Positions 34,116 to 41,749 of a stretch of 64,000 nt of DNA are shown one piece after another (position 1 is the first letter of the stretch; each line of letters opens with the position of its first letter). The position numbers and the translations under genes were made by a program. Location of the stretch: positions 28,326-92,325 of the forward strand of contig NZ_JAPNLJ010000037.1 in the NCBI RefSeq assembly GCF_026627445.1. The letters run 5' to 3'. The DNA is from Streptomyces sp. H27-H1 (GTDB taxonomy: Bacteria; Actinomycetota; Actinomycetes; Streptomycetales; Streptomycetaceae). The notes below the pieces were generated by a model. That model saw nothing but the letters and a program-made list of their open reading frames with translations. It had not been told where the DNA came from and made no database searches.

Positions 34116-35141
34116 TCAGGAAGCCAGCCAGGCGGAGGTGTACGTGTCGATCTCGGCGGTGAGCCGCGCCTTGCCGGCCGGGTCGAGGAAGGAGGCCTCG
34201 ACGGCGTTCTTCGCGAGCTGGGCGAGGCCCCGCTCGTCCAGGTCGAGGAGCCGCGCGGCCACCGCGTACTCGTTGTTGAGGTCGGAGCCGAACATCGGCG
34301 GGTCGTCGCTGTTGATGGTGACGAGCACGCCGGCCGCCACCATCTCCTTGACGGGGTGCTCGTCGAGGGTGGCGACGGCGCGGGTGGCGATGTTGGAGGT
34401 GGGGCAGACCTCCAGCGCGATGCGGTGCTCGGCGAGGTAGGCGAGGAGCTCCGGGTCGCGGGTGGCGCTGGTTCCGTGGCCGATGCGCTCGGCGCCCAGC
34501 TCGCGGATCGCGTCCCAGATGGTCTCCGGGCCGGTGGTCTCGCCGGCGTGCGGCACGCTGTGCAGGCCGGCGGCGCGGGCGGCGTCGAAGTACGGCTTGA
34601 ACTGCGGGCGCGGCACGCCGATCTCGGGACCGCCCAGGCCAAAGGAGACCAGGCCCTCGGGGCGCAGGTCCACGGCGAGGCGGGCGGTTTCCGCGGCGGC
34701 TTCCGCGCCGGCTTCGCCGGGGATGTCGAAGCACCAGCGCAGGATCACTCCGAGCTCGGTCTCGGCGGCCTTGCGGGCGTCCTCGATGGCCTCCATGAAG
34801 GCCTTCTCGTCGATGCCGCGGCGGGTGGAGGAGTACGGGGTGACCGTGAGCTCGGCGTACCGGATGTTCTGCCGGGCCATGTCGCGGGCGATCTCGAAGG
34901 TCAGGTGGCGCACGTCGTCGGGGGTGCGGACCAGGTCGACGACGGAGAGGTAGACCTCGATGAAGTGCGCGAAGTCGGTGAAGCTGAAGTAGTCGGCGAT
35001 GGCCTCGGGGTCGGTGGGGACCTTGGAATCGGGGTGCCGGGAGGCGAGTTCGGCCACGATGCGGGGGGAGGCCGAGCCGACGTGGTGGACGTGCAGTTCG
35101 GCCTTGGGCAGCCCCGCGATGAAGGGGTGCAGGTCGGACAT
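34116..35141 (-). CDS. add: adenosine deaminase
   Basis: Zinc enzyme converting adenosine to inosine in purine salvage, 341 residues. Metal and catalytic motifs are AELHVHHVGS (HxH), SVPHAGETTGPE (His and catalytic Glu), RIGHGTSAT, and VTINSDDPPMF (Asp pair). ATG 35141 is preceded by GGAGGCGCC. An aminodeoxyfutalosine deaminase cannot be ruled out, since that menaquinone-pathway enzyme belongs to the same family in Streptomyces; family is certain, substrate less so. It heads the ADA-GDPD-kinase-regulator run. Confidence 0.85.
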   Translation of the reverse strand: MSDLHPFIAGLPKAELHVHHVGSASPRIVAELASRHPDSKVPTDPEAIADYFSFTDFAHFIEVYLSVVDLVRTPDDVRHLTFEIARDMARQNIRYAELTVTPYSSTRRGIDEKAFMEAIEDARKAAETELGVILRWCFDIPGEAGAEAAAETARLAVDLRPEGLVSFGLGGPEIGVPRPQFKPYFDAARAAGLHSVPHAGETTGPETIWDAIRELGAERIGHGTSATRDPELLAYLAEHRIALEVCPTSNIATRAVATLDEHPVKEMVAAGVLVTINSDDPPMFGSDLNNEYAVAARLLDLDERGLAQLAKNAVEASFLDPAGKARLTAEIDTYTSAWLAS

Positions 35142-35261
35142 GAGGGCGCCTCCGAAGAACGCGGTACGAATGGAACGGCCTTCATCGTAGGCAGGACCCG
35201 GACCGTCGAAGGGGCTGTCTGAGGCAGCGCATAGCATGGCAGTACGAGAGGGGGGCGCCTT

Positions 35262-35954
35262 ATGACCGATCAGAGCCCCGAGTCGCGAGACCCCTGGGCG
35301 CCGCCGGAGCAGCCCGCGGTCGATCTGGGGAAGCAGCAGGGCGGGCGGGGGGCGCCGGGGGCGCCCGGGGTGCACGACCAGCAGACCGTCGCGGGCATGC
35401 CCGGCGGCGGCATACCCCAGGCCGGGCCGCCGGCCGGGCAAGGTCCCGCGCCCGCCCATGGGCCGCAGCCCGGGCAGAGCCCCGCCTACGGATACCCGGC
35501 CCAGCCGGATCCGGCCGGGTACGGCTATCCGGCCCCGCCGGCCGCTCCGCAGGCCCCGTACGGCGGGTACCCCGCATACCAGGGCTATCCCGGGTATCCG
35601 GGGAACGGCGGATATCCGCCGCACGCCCCCAAGAGCAACGGCTTCGGCGTCACGGCGCTCGTGCTCGGGATCATCGCCGTGGTCAGTTGCTACCTCGGCC
35701 TCCTGTTCGGCGTTCCGGCGGTCATCTTCGGCGTGCTGGCCCGTGGCAAGGCCAAGCGCGGCGAGGCCGACAACGAGGGCATGGCGCTGGCCGGCATCAT
35801 CACCGGCGCGGTCGGCATCGTGATCAGCTGCCTGTTCATCGCCATCGCGATCGTCGCCGTCATGGCCGACGACGGAGGGTCCGACTACGACACGGACTCC
35901 GACTACGAGTACTCGACTCCGTACCAGAACTCGCAGGTCCTCCACCGGGGCTGA
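35262..35954 (+). CDS. DUF4190 domain membrane protein
   Basis: Protein of 230 residues with a long low-complexity cytoplasmic half (about 1-120) rich in Pro, Gly, Tyr and Gln, including YGYPAQPDPAGYGYPAPP-type repeats. Two membrane helices follow (TALVLGIIAVVSCYLGLLFG and MALAGIITGAVGIVISCLFI), joined by the charged loop ARGKAKRGEADNEG. This is the DUF4190 layout common in Streptomyces, function unknown. An acidic tail ends the protein. A GAGGGGGG ribosome site precedes ATG 35262. A 58-bp palindrome follows the stop. Confidence 0.88.
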   Translation: MTDQSPESRDPWAPPEQPAVDLGKQQGGRGAPGAPGVHDQQTVAGMPGGGIPQAGPPAGQGPAPAHGPQPGQSPAYGYPAQPDPAGYGYPAPPAAPQAPYGGYPAYQGYPGYPGNGGYPPHAPKSNGFGVTALVLGIIAVVSCYLGLLFGVPAVIFGVLARGKAKRGEADNEGMALAGIITGAVGIVISCLFIAIAIVAVMADDGGSDYDTDSDYEYSTPYQNSQVLHRG

Positions 35955-35967
35955 GCCGGGCGGCGGG

Positions 35968-36025
35968 TACGACGGGAGGGCCGGGCCGGAACACGTACGT
36001 GTTCCGGCCCGGCCCTCCCGTCGTA
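35968..36025. terminator. 58-bp perfect palindrome, bidirectional terminator
   Basis: Bases 35968-35996 are exactly complementary to 35997-36025, giving a 29-bp arm with no loop outside the central GTAC. The arms begin TACGACGGGAGGGCC. It lies between the convergent DUF4190 gene (stop at 35954) and the Ro60 gene (stop at 36040), so it should end transcription from both sides. Confidence 0.88.
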
Positions 36026-36039
36026 GCGGAGCCGTGCCG

Positions 36040-37650
36040 TCAGGCGGCCGGGGCCGCCGCCGCGCCGTCCCACGGCCATACGGCGTCCCGGCCGTCCTCG
36101 ATCAGGGACACCATGCGGAAGGCCGCGTCCGTGAGCCCGCCGAAGGTGTGCCGGTTCGCTGACCCGGAGGGCGCGTGGCCCACCCGGTATCCGGCGAGGT
36201 TCCACGTGTACACCGGGACCGTGCCCGGTACCAGGGCGGTCGGGTCCCCGCCGTACGCGTATGTGGCCTGCTCGTCGGTGACGATCAGGACCCGGTCGTG
36301 CCCCTTGTAGTGCGTGCGCACCGCCTCCGCCGTGTAGGTGCCGCCGAGGTTTTCGAACCGCTCCAGCACCTTCAGCACCGACTCGCCCCGGCCGTACGCG
36401 ACCGCCTTGCTGCCGGTGCCGAACTGCACGAGGTCCGCTTCCTCGGCGCGCAACGCCAGCGCCGTCCCGAAAACGGCCGCCGCGTCGGCCCGGTTCAGCT
36501 GCGAGCGGTCCGACAGCGGGGACCACATCGACCCGGACCGGTCCACCAGGATCAGCGTCCGCCCGGTCAGCGCCGGTACGTTGCCCAGCGAGAGCCCGAG
36601 CGCCCGCTCCAGCGGGTACGCCCAGCGCAGCGAGGGCGCGTGCTGGTGGGCGGCCAGGTAGCGGAAGGGGAACTGCCGGGAACGGGCGACGGTCTGCGGG
36701 TCGGAGATCTTCGCCGCGACCCGCGCGGCCACCTCGTCCGAGACCCCGGCCTGGTCGAAGTTGCGCAGGTTGCGCAGCAGCGCCATGGCGCCCATGGACG
36801 GGATGACCGCCTCCCAGGCGGCCGCGTCCATCGGCCCCTGCAGCCAGCCCGCCAGCGCCTCCCAGGTCATGCCCGCCGCGGCGAGCCGCTCGGCGCCGTC
36901 CGCAGCGGTGACCACGGCCCGGCGCTCCGCCACGGGCACCTCCATGAGCGCCCGGTGCGCGAGAAGGGTGCGGTTGCCCGCCGGGACCTCGGCGTCCTCG
37001 GGGTGGTGCCGGCGGTCGAGGGCGTACCGGAACAGCTCGCCCTGCCAGGGCTTGGCCGGGTCGGGGGAGGCGTGCACGAGGTTGAGGACGTCGCCGAAGC
37101 GGTAGCCCTTGCTCGCCGTGTCGTACTTCAGGAGGGAGACGCCGTTGTACAGGCGGCGCACGGCGTCGGCGATGCCGCGCTTGACGGGCTTGGGCACGTT
37201 CCGCCCGTACGTCGCCGTCCAGTAGGCGAGCAGCTCGCCGGGCTCGTCCGCGCGCAGCAGTACGCGGTCCACGACCTGCCGGTTCGACGGCCCCCCGGTC
37301 GCTCCTGCGTCGAGGCGCGCCTTGACGTACTCGGCCGCGCCGACGAGCGAGGCGGTCCGCATGTTGCCCTCGCCGCGCAGCCAACCGAGCAGGCCGGCGG
37401 TCCACTGCGGATCCTCGAGGGCGAGGGTGCGCACGAGCGCGGTGAACCGGTCGTCGCGGGCCCCGCCGGACTCGTAAGCGGTCCGCTGCGTCACGAAGTT
37501 GGCGACGGCGAGCAGGAACAGCTCGGAGCGCGCATCGCGGACGTACCCCGCGCTGCCGTGGTGGTTGGGCGCGCGCCGGCCGGTGGAGCGGACGGGCGAA
37601 GCGGGCGCGGTGGGCGCCGTCTTGGAGCGGAGCACGTTGAAGCGAGCCAT
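36040..37650 (-). CDS. Ro60-like TROVE domain / vWA RNA-binding protein
   Basis: Bacterial orthologue of the Ro60 autoantigen (Rsr), a ring of HEAT-like repeats that binds Y RNAs and misfolded RNA, 536 residues. The TROVE module fills about residues 30-350 (ELFLLAVANFVTQRTAY, YWTATYGRNVPKPVKRGIAD, FRYLAAHQHAPSLRW). A vWA domain follows with a complete MIDAS DRSGSM (Asp370, Ser372, Ser374). ATG 37650 follows a GGGGGG run. Two structured RNAs lie directly upstream on the same strand, the arrangement known for Ro60 with YrlA-type Y RNAs. In Deinococcus Ro60 and a Y RNA work with PNPase in RNA decay. No RtcB ligase gene is nearby. Confidence 0.93.
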   Translation of the reverse strand: MARFNVLRSKTAPTAPASPVRSTGRRAPNHHGSAGYVRDARSELFLLAVANFVTQRTAYESGGARDDRFTALVRTLALEDPQWTAGLLGWLRGEGNMRTASLVGAAEYVKARLDAGATGGPSNRQVVDRVLLRADEPGELLAYWTATYGRNVPKPVKRGIADAVRRLYNGVSLLKYDTASKGYRFGDVLNLVHASPDPAKPWQGELFRYALDRRHHPEDAEVPAGNRTLLAHRALMEVPVAERRAVVTAADGAERLAAAGMTWEALAGWLQGPMDAAAWEAVIPSMGAMALLRNLRNFDQAGVSDEVAARVAAKISDPQTVARSRQFPFRYLAAHQHAPSLRWAYPLERALGLSLGNVPALTGRTLILVDRSGSMWSPLSDRSQLNRADAAAVFGTALALRAEEADLVQFGTGSKAVAYGRGESVLKVLERFENLGGTYTAEAVRTHYKGHDRVLIVTDEQATYAYGGDPTALVPGTVPVYTWNLAGYRVGHAPSGSANRHTFGGLTDAAFRMVSLIEDGRDAVWPWDGAAAAPAA

Positions 37651-37681
37651 GTGAATCCCCCCGAATTCAGTGGAAACCGGG

Positions 37682-37846
37682 GGAGGCGTGACGTGCGGAA
37701 CGCCCGAGATCGAAGTCGGCGACGGACTGTGTCGACTGCTCTGCCAACTGAGCTACCGGCCGGAGCCGGGCGGGACTCGAACCCGCGACCCGTTGATCCG
37801 GAAGGAGCCGCTGCCTGCGCACCGGGCGTTCCGCACGCGTGCCTCC
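37682..37846 (-). ncRNA. predicted Y RNA B with circularly permuted tRNA-like domain
   Basis: Read on the minus strand. A long helix joins the ends: 37837-37823 pairs with 37706-37692 over 15 bases, and 37846-37841 with 37687-37682. Inside it lies the motif GGUGCGCAGG (37823-37814) facing CUUCGAUCUC (37715-37706), where GGU/AUC and CG/CG pair around a bulged G; this competes with the last pair of the long helix. Above it come a mini-hairpin (37806-37797), a T arm (37786-37770, loop UUCGAGU), an acceptor-like stem capped by UCCG (37769-37756), then a D arm (37753-37738). The tRNA parts thus run 3' half before 5' half. Ends are approximate. It lies 31 nt before the Ro60 start. Confidence 0.85.
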
Positions 37847-37925
37847 CGAGATCAGAAGCGGCGGCGGCGTGTTTTCTGCAAGAAGTAGCCGCAGCCAGGC
37901 GCACCGGGAGGTGCGTGACGTAGGT

Positions 37926-38059
37926 GTCCAGAGGTCGAAGCCGGCGAAACCACAAGGTGCTCTGCCAGCTGAGCTACACCGGCCCGAAGCCGGTGACGGG
38001 ACTCGAACCCGCGGCCGCCCGATTATGAGTCGAAGTAGGTTTCGCCTTCGCACCTGGAC
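37926..38059 (-). ncRNA. predicted Y RNA A with circularly permuted tRNA-like domain
   Basis: Read on the minus strand. The closing helix pairs 38059-38055 with 37930-37926 and 38045-38038 with 37951-37944. Between them GGUGCGAAGG (38054-38045) faces CUUCGACCUC (37940-37931) with a single bulged G, nearly identical to Y RNA B. The upper part holds an anticodon-like hairpin with loop CUCAUAA (CAU, 38032-38020), a T arm (38012-37996), a 7-bp acceptor-like stem closed by UUCGG (37995-37977), and a D arm GCUCAGCUGGCAGAGC (37974-37959). The breakpoint falls between D arm and anticodon arm. A TAGCGT hexamer at 38072-38067 (minus strand) fits a -10 box. Ends are estimates. Confidence 0.85.
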
Positions 38060-38099
38060 GAGGATCACGCTAATCCCAGGCCCTCGCCGATGCCATCGA

Positions 38100-38651
38100 T
38101 TAACTCTCCGTCCGCAGCCGCTCGCGCGCCTCCATCAGGGCGAAGCCGAGCAGGTTCAGCCCCCGCCACCGCGCCGGGTCCAGGGCACGCTCGTCGTCGG
38201 CCGCGAGCCCGATGCCCCAGATCCGGTCCATCGGGCTCGCCTCCACGAGGACCCGCTTCCCGGTGGAGAGCAGATACGACTTCAGCGCCGGGTCGGAGCC
38301 GAACTTGTGCACGCTGCCCTCCACCACCAGCGCGAACCGCTCCCGTTCCCACACCGCGTCGTCGAAGCCGCGCACCAGCCGCCCGGCCTTCTTCGCGGCT
38401 GCCGGGCTCCCGGCTTCCAGCGCCGCTCGCTCGGCCTCCGGATCCCCGAACAACCGGGCCTTTCCAGCCATCATCCAGTGCTCGGCCGTGGCGTACCGGA
38501 CGTCACCCACGGTGAACTCGGACGGCCACCACTGGCTGAGACAGCTCGGGCCGAGCGTCCCGTCGGGCCGCGGGCGGTGCCCCCAGAACGGCAGGTACTT
38601 CACCCGCTCACCCCGGTTGACCTGCTCTATCAGTTCCTCGGTCGTCTCCAT
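38100..38651 (-). CDS. NADAR family (YbiA-like) protein
   Basis: Protein of 183 residues with the NADAR fold: FWGHRP, LSQWWPSEF, YATAEHWMMAGKARLFGD, and WGIGLAADDERALDPARW followed by GLNLLGFALM. Some NADAR proteins are YbiA-type N-glycosidases acting on damaged riboflavin precursors; others have been reported to remove ADP-ribose from guanine bases. ATG 38651 gives the normal N-terminus; an open frame extends to 38741. The stop lies 40 nt before Y RNA A on the same strand, so the gene may be cotranscribed with the Ro60 locus. Which activity applies is not decided by sequence. Confidence 0.88.
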   Translation of the reverse strand: METTEELIEQVNRGERVKYLPFWGHRPRPDGTLGPSCLSQWWPSEFTVGDVRYATAEHWMMAGKARLFGDPEAERAALEAGSPAAAKKAGRLVRGFDDAVWERERFALVVEGSVHKFGSDPALKSYLLSTGKRVLVEASPMDRIWGIGLAADDERALDPARWRGLNLLGFALMEARERLRTES

Positions 38652-38722
38652 GCACGCGAGTCTGGCAGTAGCCACGGACACTTCGTACGGGTTTTTGGGC
38701 GCGCCTCGACACATGGTCGACC

Positions 38723-38758
38723 GATTCCGTCGCGTAATCAAAAGGAAACAACGGAATC
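38723..38758. repeat. 8-bp inverted repeat in the NADAR-dehydrogenase divergent spacer
   Basis: GATTCCGT (38723-38730) and ACGGAATC (38751-38758) are exact complements with a 20-nt A-rich spacer. It lies 72 nt upstream of the NADAR start and 88 nt upstream of the dehydrogenase start, so it could serve either promoter. Confidence 0.45.
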
Positions 38759-38799
38759 ACTTGGCCGAGGGGTGTACCTCTGCCAGGATCGGCACTCAA

Positions 38800-38825
38800 T
38801 TCGAGCTGTAGCTCGAACTGTAGCT
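38800..38825. promoter_or_regulatory. overlapping palindrome and tandem 12-bp repeat
   Basis: TTCGAGCT (38800-38807) and AGCTCGAA (38810-38817) form a dyad around GT. The same bases form two tandem 12-bp copies, CGAGCTGTAGCT (38802-38813) and CGAACTGTAGCT (38814-38825), differing at one base. The element ends 20 nt before the dehydrogenase start and is a likely operator or leader element for the polyamine operon. Confidence 0.55.
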
Positions 38826-38845
38826 ACGGAGAGCGTGAGAGCGTG

Positions 38846-40372
38846 ATGGGCAACCGCTTCCAGGTCAAGGTCCAGGTCAAGGACCGATTCGCCGCAGGCG
38901 CGCAGTACATCGACGGGCAGCTGCGGCCCGGCACCTCCGGTCGGTCACACACAGTGGTCGACCCGGCGACGGGTGAGGAGGTACTCACCTACGAGCTGGC
39001 CTCCACCGACGATGTGGACGCGGCCGTCGCCGCCGCCAAGCGGGCCTTCCCGGGCTGGTCGGGAGCCACCCCGGGAGAGCGCTCCGACGCGCTGCACCGG
39101 CTGGCCGGAGTGCTGGCCGAGCGGGCCGAGGAGTTCGCCTACGCGGAGTCCCTGCAGTGCGGCAAGCCGGTCAAGCTGTCGACCGAGTTCGACGTGCCGG
39201 GGACCATCGACAACACCGCCTTCTTCGCGGGCGCCGCGCGCCACCTCCAGGGGCAGGCCGCCGGCGAGTACTCCGGGGACCACACCTCGTACGTACGCCG
39301 CGAGGCGATCGGGGTCGTCGGCTCCATCGCACCGTGGAACTACCCGCTCCAGATGGCCGCCTGGAAGATCCTCCCGGCGATCGCCGCGGGCAACACCATC
39401 GTCCTCAAGCCCGCCGAGCTCACCCCGCTGACCTCCCTGATGTTCGCCCAGGCGGCCAAGGAGGCGGGCCTGCCCGACGGCGTGGTCAACATCGTCAACG
39501 GCGCCGGCCGGGACGCGGGCGAGCACCTGGTCGGCCACCCGGACGTGGTCATGACCTCCTTCACCGGGTCCACCGCCATCGGCAAGCGGGTCGCCGAGAT
39601 CGCCACCGCCACCGTCAAGCGGCTCCACCTGGAGCTCGGCGGCAAGGCGCCCTTCCTCGTCTTCGACGACGCCGATCTGGAGGCCGCCGCCCACGGGGCC
39701 GTCGCCGCCTCCCTGATCAACACCGGCCAGGACTGCACGGCCGCAACCCGTGCCTACGTCCAGCGCCCGCTCCACGACGCCTTCGTCGCCCGGGTCGCCG
39801 AGCTGATGGAGACCGTCCGCGTCGGCGACCCCTTCGACCCGGCCACCGACCTCGGCCCGCTGGTCTCGCACGCCCAGCGCGACCGGGTCGCCGGTTTCGT
39901 CGAGCGCGCCCGCGCGTACGCCACCGTCGTCACCGGCGGCGAGGTTCCCGGCGGGGAGCTCGCGGACGGCGCGTACTACCGGCCCACGCTGATCTCAGGC
40001 GCGGCCCAGGACAGCGAGGTGGTCCAGTCCGAGATCTTCGGGCCGGTCCTCGTGGTCCTGCCCTTCGACTCCGACGACGAGGGCATCGCGCTGGCCAACG
40101 ACACCCCCTACGGTCTCGCCGCCTCCGCCTGGAGCCGTGACGTGTACCGGGCGAACCGCGCCACCCGCGAGATCAAGGCGGGCTGCGTCTGGGTCAACGA
40201 CCACATCCCGATCATCAGCGAGATGCCGCACGGGGGCTACAAGGCCAGTGGCTTCGGAAAGGATATGAGCACGTACTCCTTCGAGGAGTACACGCAGGTC
40301 AAGCACGTGATGTACGACAACACCGCGGTGGCCGCGAAGGACTGGCACCGCACGATCTTCGGGGACCGATAG
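38846..40372 (+). CDS. gamma-aminobutyraldehyde dehydrogenase
   Basis: Aldehyde dehydrogenase of 508 residues, paralogous to the one at 26.8 kb. Catalytic Cys lies in NTGQDCTAATR, Glu in HLELGGKAPF, and the cofactor motif in TSFTGSTAIGKRVAEIA. The C-terminal GYKASGFGKDMSTYSFEEYT and the QDC Cys context match 4-aminobutyraldehyde (betaine-aldehyde-like) enzymes. It is followed by potD after 51 nt and heads the potDABC-oxidase run, so it probably turns the aldehyde made from imported putrescine into GABA. ATG 38846 is taken; GTG 38843 adjoins it. Confidence 0.9.
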   Translation: MGNRFQVKVQVKDRFAAGAQYIDGQLRPGTSGRSHTVVDPATGEEVLTYELASTDDVDAAVAAAKRAFPGWSGATPGERSDALHRLAGVLAERAEEFAYAESLQCGKPVKLSTEFDVPGTIDNTAFFAGAARHLQGQAAGEYSGDHTSYVRREAIGVVGSIAPWNYPLQMAAWKILPAIAAGNTIVLKPAELTPLTSLMFAQAAKEAGLPDGVVNIVNGAGRDAGEHLVGHPDVVMTSFTGSTAIGKRVAEIATATVKRLHLELGGKAPFLVFDDADLEAAAHGAVAASLINTGQDCTAATRAYVQRPLHDAFVARVAELMETVRVGDPFDPATDLGPLVSHAQRDRVAGFVERARAYATVVTGGEVPGGELADGAYYRPTLISGAAQDSEVVQSEIFGPVLVVLPFDSDDEGIALANDTPYGLAASAWSRDVYRANRATREIKAGCVWVNDHIPIISEMPHGGYKASGFGKDMSTYSFEEYTQVKHVMYDNTAVAAKDWHRTIFGDR

Positions 40373-40423
40373 CCGTCAGCCGCCTGACCAGCGGCCCGCA
40401 CCCATCCCGAAAGGGCATCTCCC

Positions 40424-41674
40424 ATGGAGCAGTTCGAGCCCGACCGCCTCTCGGCGGCGCAACTCGCCGCGATGCGGCGCAGCATCACCAACGGGCGCGG
40501 CGCCCTCACCCGCCGCTCCCTGTTGCGCGCCTCCGGAGTCGGAGCGCTCACCCTCGGCGGCCTGTCCGCGCTGGCCGGCTGCGGCATCCCGCCGGCCAAG
40601 CGCGCGGACGGCACCGCCGTGGCCTCCGATGACCATTCGGAGCAGGAGAAGGAGATCAACTTCTCCAACTGGACCGAGTACATGGACACCAGCGAGGACG
40701 AGAAGTCCCGTCCCACGCTGGAGGAGTTCACCAAGCGGACCGGGATCAAGGTCAAGTACACCGAGGACATCAACGACAACGTCGAGTTCTTCGGCAAGAT
40801 CAGGCCCCAGCTGGCGGCCGGCCAGGACACAGGCCGCGACCTGATCGTCGTCACCGACTGGCTGGCCTCGCGCATCATCCGCCTCGGCTGGGCGCAGAAG
40901 CTGGACCCCTCGCACCTTCCGCACGCCTACGCCAACCTGATCCCGCAGTTCCGCAACCCCGACTGGGACCCGGGCCGCGCGCACAGCTACCCGTGGACCG
41001 GCATCGACACCGTCATCGCCTACAACACCAAGGCGACCGGCGGGAAGAAGATCGACTCCGTCACCCAGCTCCTCGACGACCCCTCCCTCAAGGGCCGCGT
41101 CGGCTTCCTCACCGAGATGCGCGACAGCGTCGGCATGACCCTCCTGGACCAGGGCAAGGACCCGGCGAACTTCACCGACGCCGACTACGACGCGGCGATC
41201 GGCCGGCTCCAGAAGGGCGTGGACAAGAAGCAGATCCGCCGCTTCACCGGCAACGACTACACCGCGGACCTCGACAAGGGCGACCTCGCAGCCTGCCTGG
41301 CCTGGGCCGGCGACGTCATCCAGCTCCAGGCCGGCAACCCGGACATCCAGTACGCGATCCCGGCGGCCGGCTACATCACCTCCAGCGACAACCTGCTGGT
41401 CCCGGTGAAGGCCCGGCACAAGGCCAACGCGGAGAAGCTCATCGACTACTACTACGAGCCCCCGGTGGCGGCCCAGCTGGCCGCGTACATCAGCTACGTC
41501 TGCCCCGTCGAGGGCGTCAAGAACGAGCTGGCCAAGATCGACCCGGCGCTCGCGGACAACGTCCTGATCGTCCCCGACAAGGCGATGTCCGCCAAGTCGC
41601 ACGCCTTCCGCTCCCTCACGAGTGGGGAAGAGACGGCGTACGAGGAGAAGTTCGCCAAGCTCATCGGAGCCTGA
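40424..41674 (+). CDS. potD: spermidine/putrescine ABC transporter substrate-binding protein
   Basis: Polyamine-binding lipoprotein of 416 residues. The N-terminus has a cytoplasmic lead of about 28 residues, a twin-arginine motif (TRRSLLRAS), and a lipobox LAGC. The mature protein has the PotD/PotF-like features INFSNWTEYMD, VVTDWLASR and GNDYTADLDKGD. The closest relative in the window is the solitary protein at 28.4 kb. It is followed by potA, potB and potC on the same strand with short or overlapping junctions. Confidence 0.93.
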   Translation: MEQFEPDRLSAAQLAAMRRSITNGRGALTRRSLLRASGVGALTLGGLSALAGCGIPPAKRADGTAVASDDHSEQEKEINFSNWTEYMDTSEDEKSRPTLEEFTKRTGIKVKYTEDINDNVEFFGKIRPQLAAGQDTGRDLIVVTDWLASRIIRLGWAQKLDPSHLPHAYANLIPQFRNPDWDPGRAHSYPWTGIDTVIAYNTKATGGKKIDSVTQLLDDPSLKGRVGFLTEMRDSVGMTLLDQGKDPANFTDADYDAAIGRLQKGVDKKQIRRFTGNDYTADLDKGDLAACLAWAGDVIQLQAGNPDIQYAIPAAGYITSSDNLLVPVKARHKANAEKLIDYYYEPPVAAQLAAYISYVCPVEGVKNELAKIDPALADNVLIVPDKAMSAKSHAFRSLTSGEETAYEEKFAKLIGA

Positions 41675-41749
41675 CGGGTCCCGCCGCCCCCGCGGCGCCC
41701 GTACCGGCACCTGCCCCTTCCACGTCACCACCACCGAAGGCCCAGGCCC

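Noticed and set aside
37670..37888. Short open frames across the Y RNA region on either strand
   Set aside because: They are explained by the structured RNAs and have no ribosome site or family match.
37682..38059. One or two ordinary tRNA genes, suggested by GGGTTCGAGTCCCG and GCTCAG-GGCAGAGC motifs on the minus strand
   Set aside because: The T arm comes before the acceptor 5' strand and D arm, the acceptor is closed by a small loop, and no CCA-type 3' end follows. They are read as permuted tRNA-like domains of Y RNAs.
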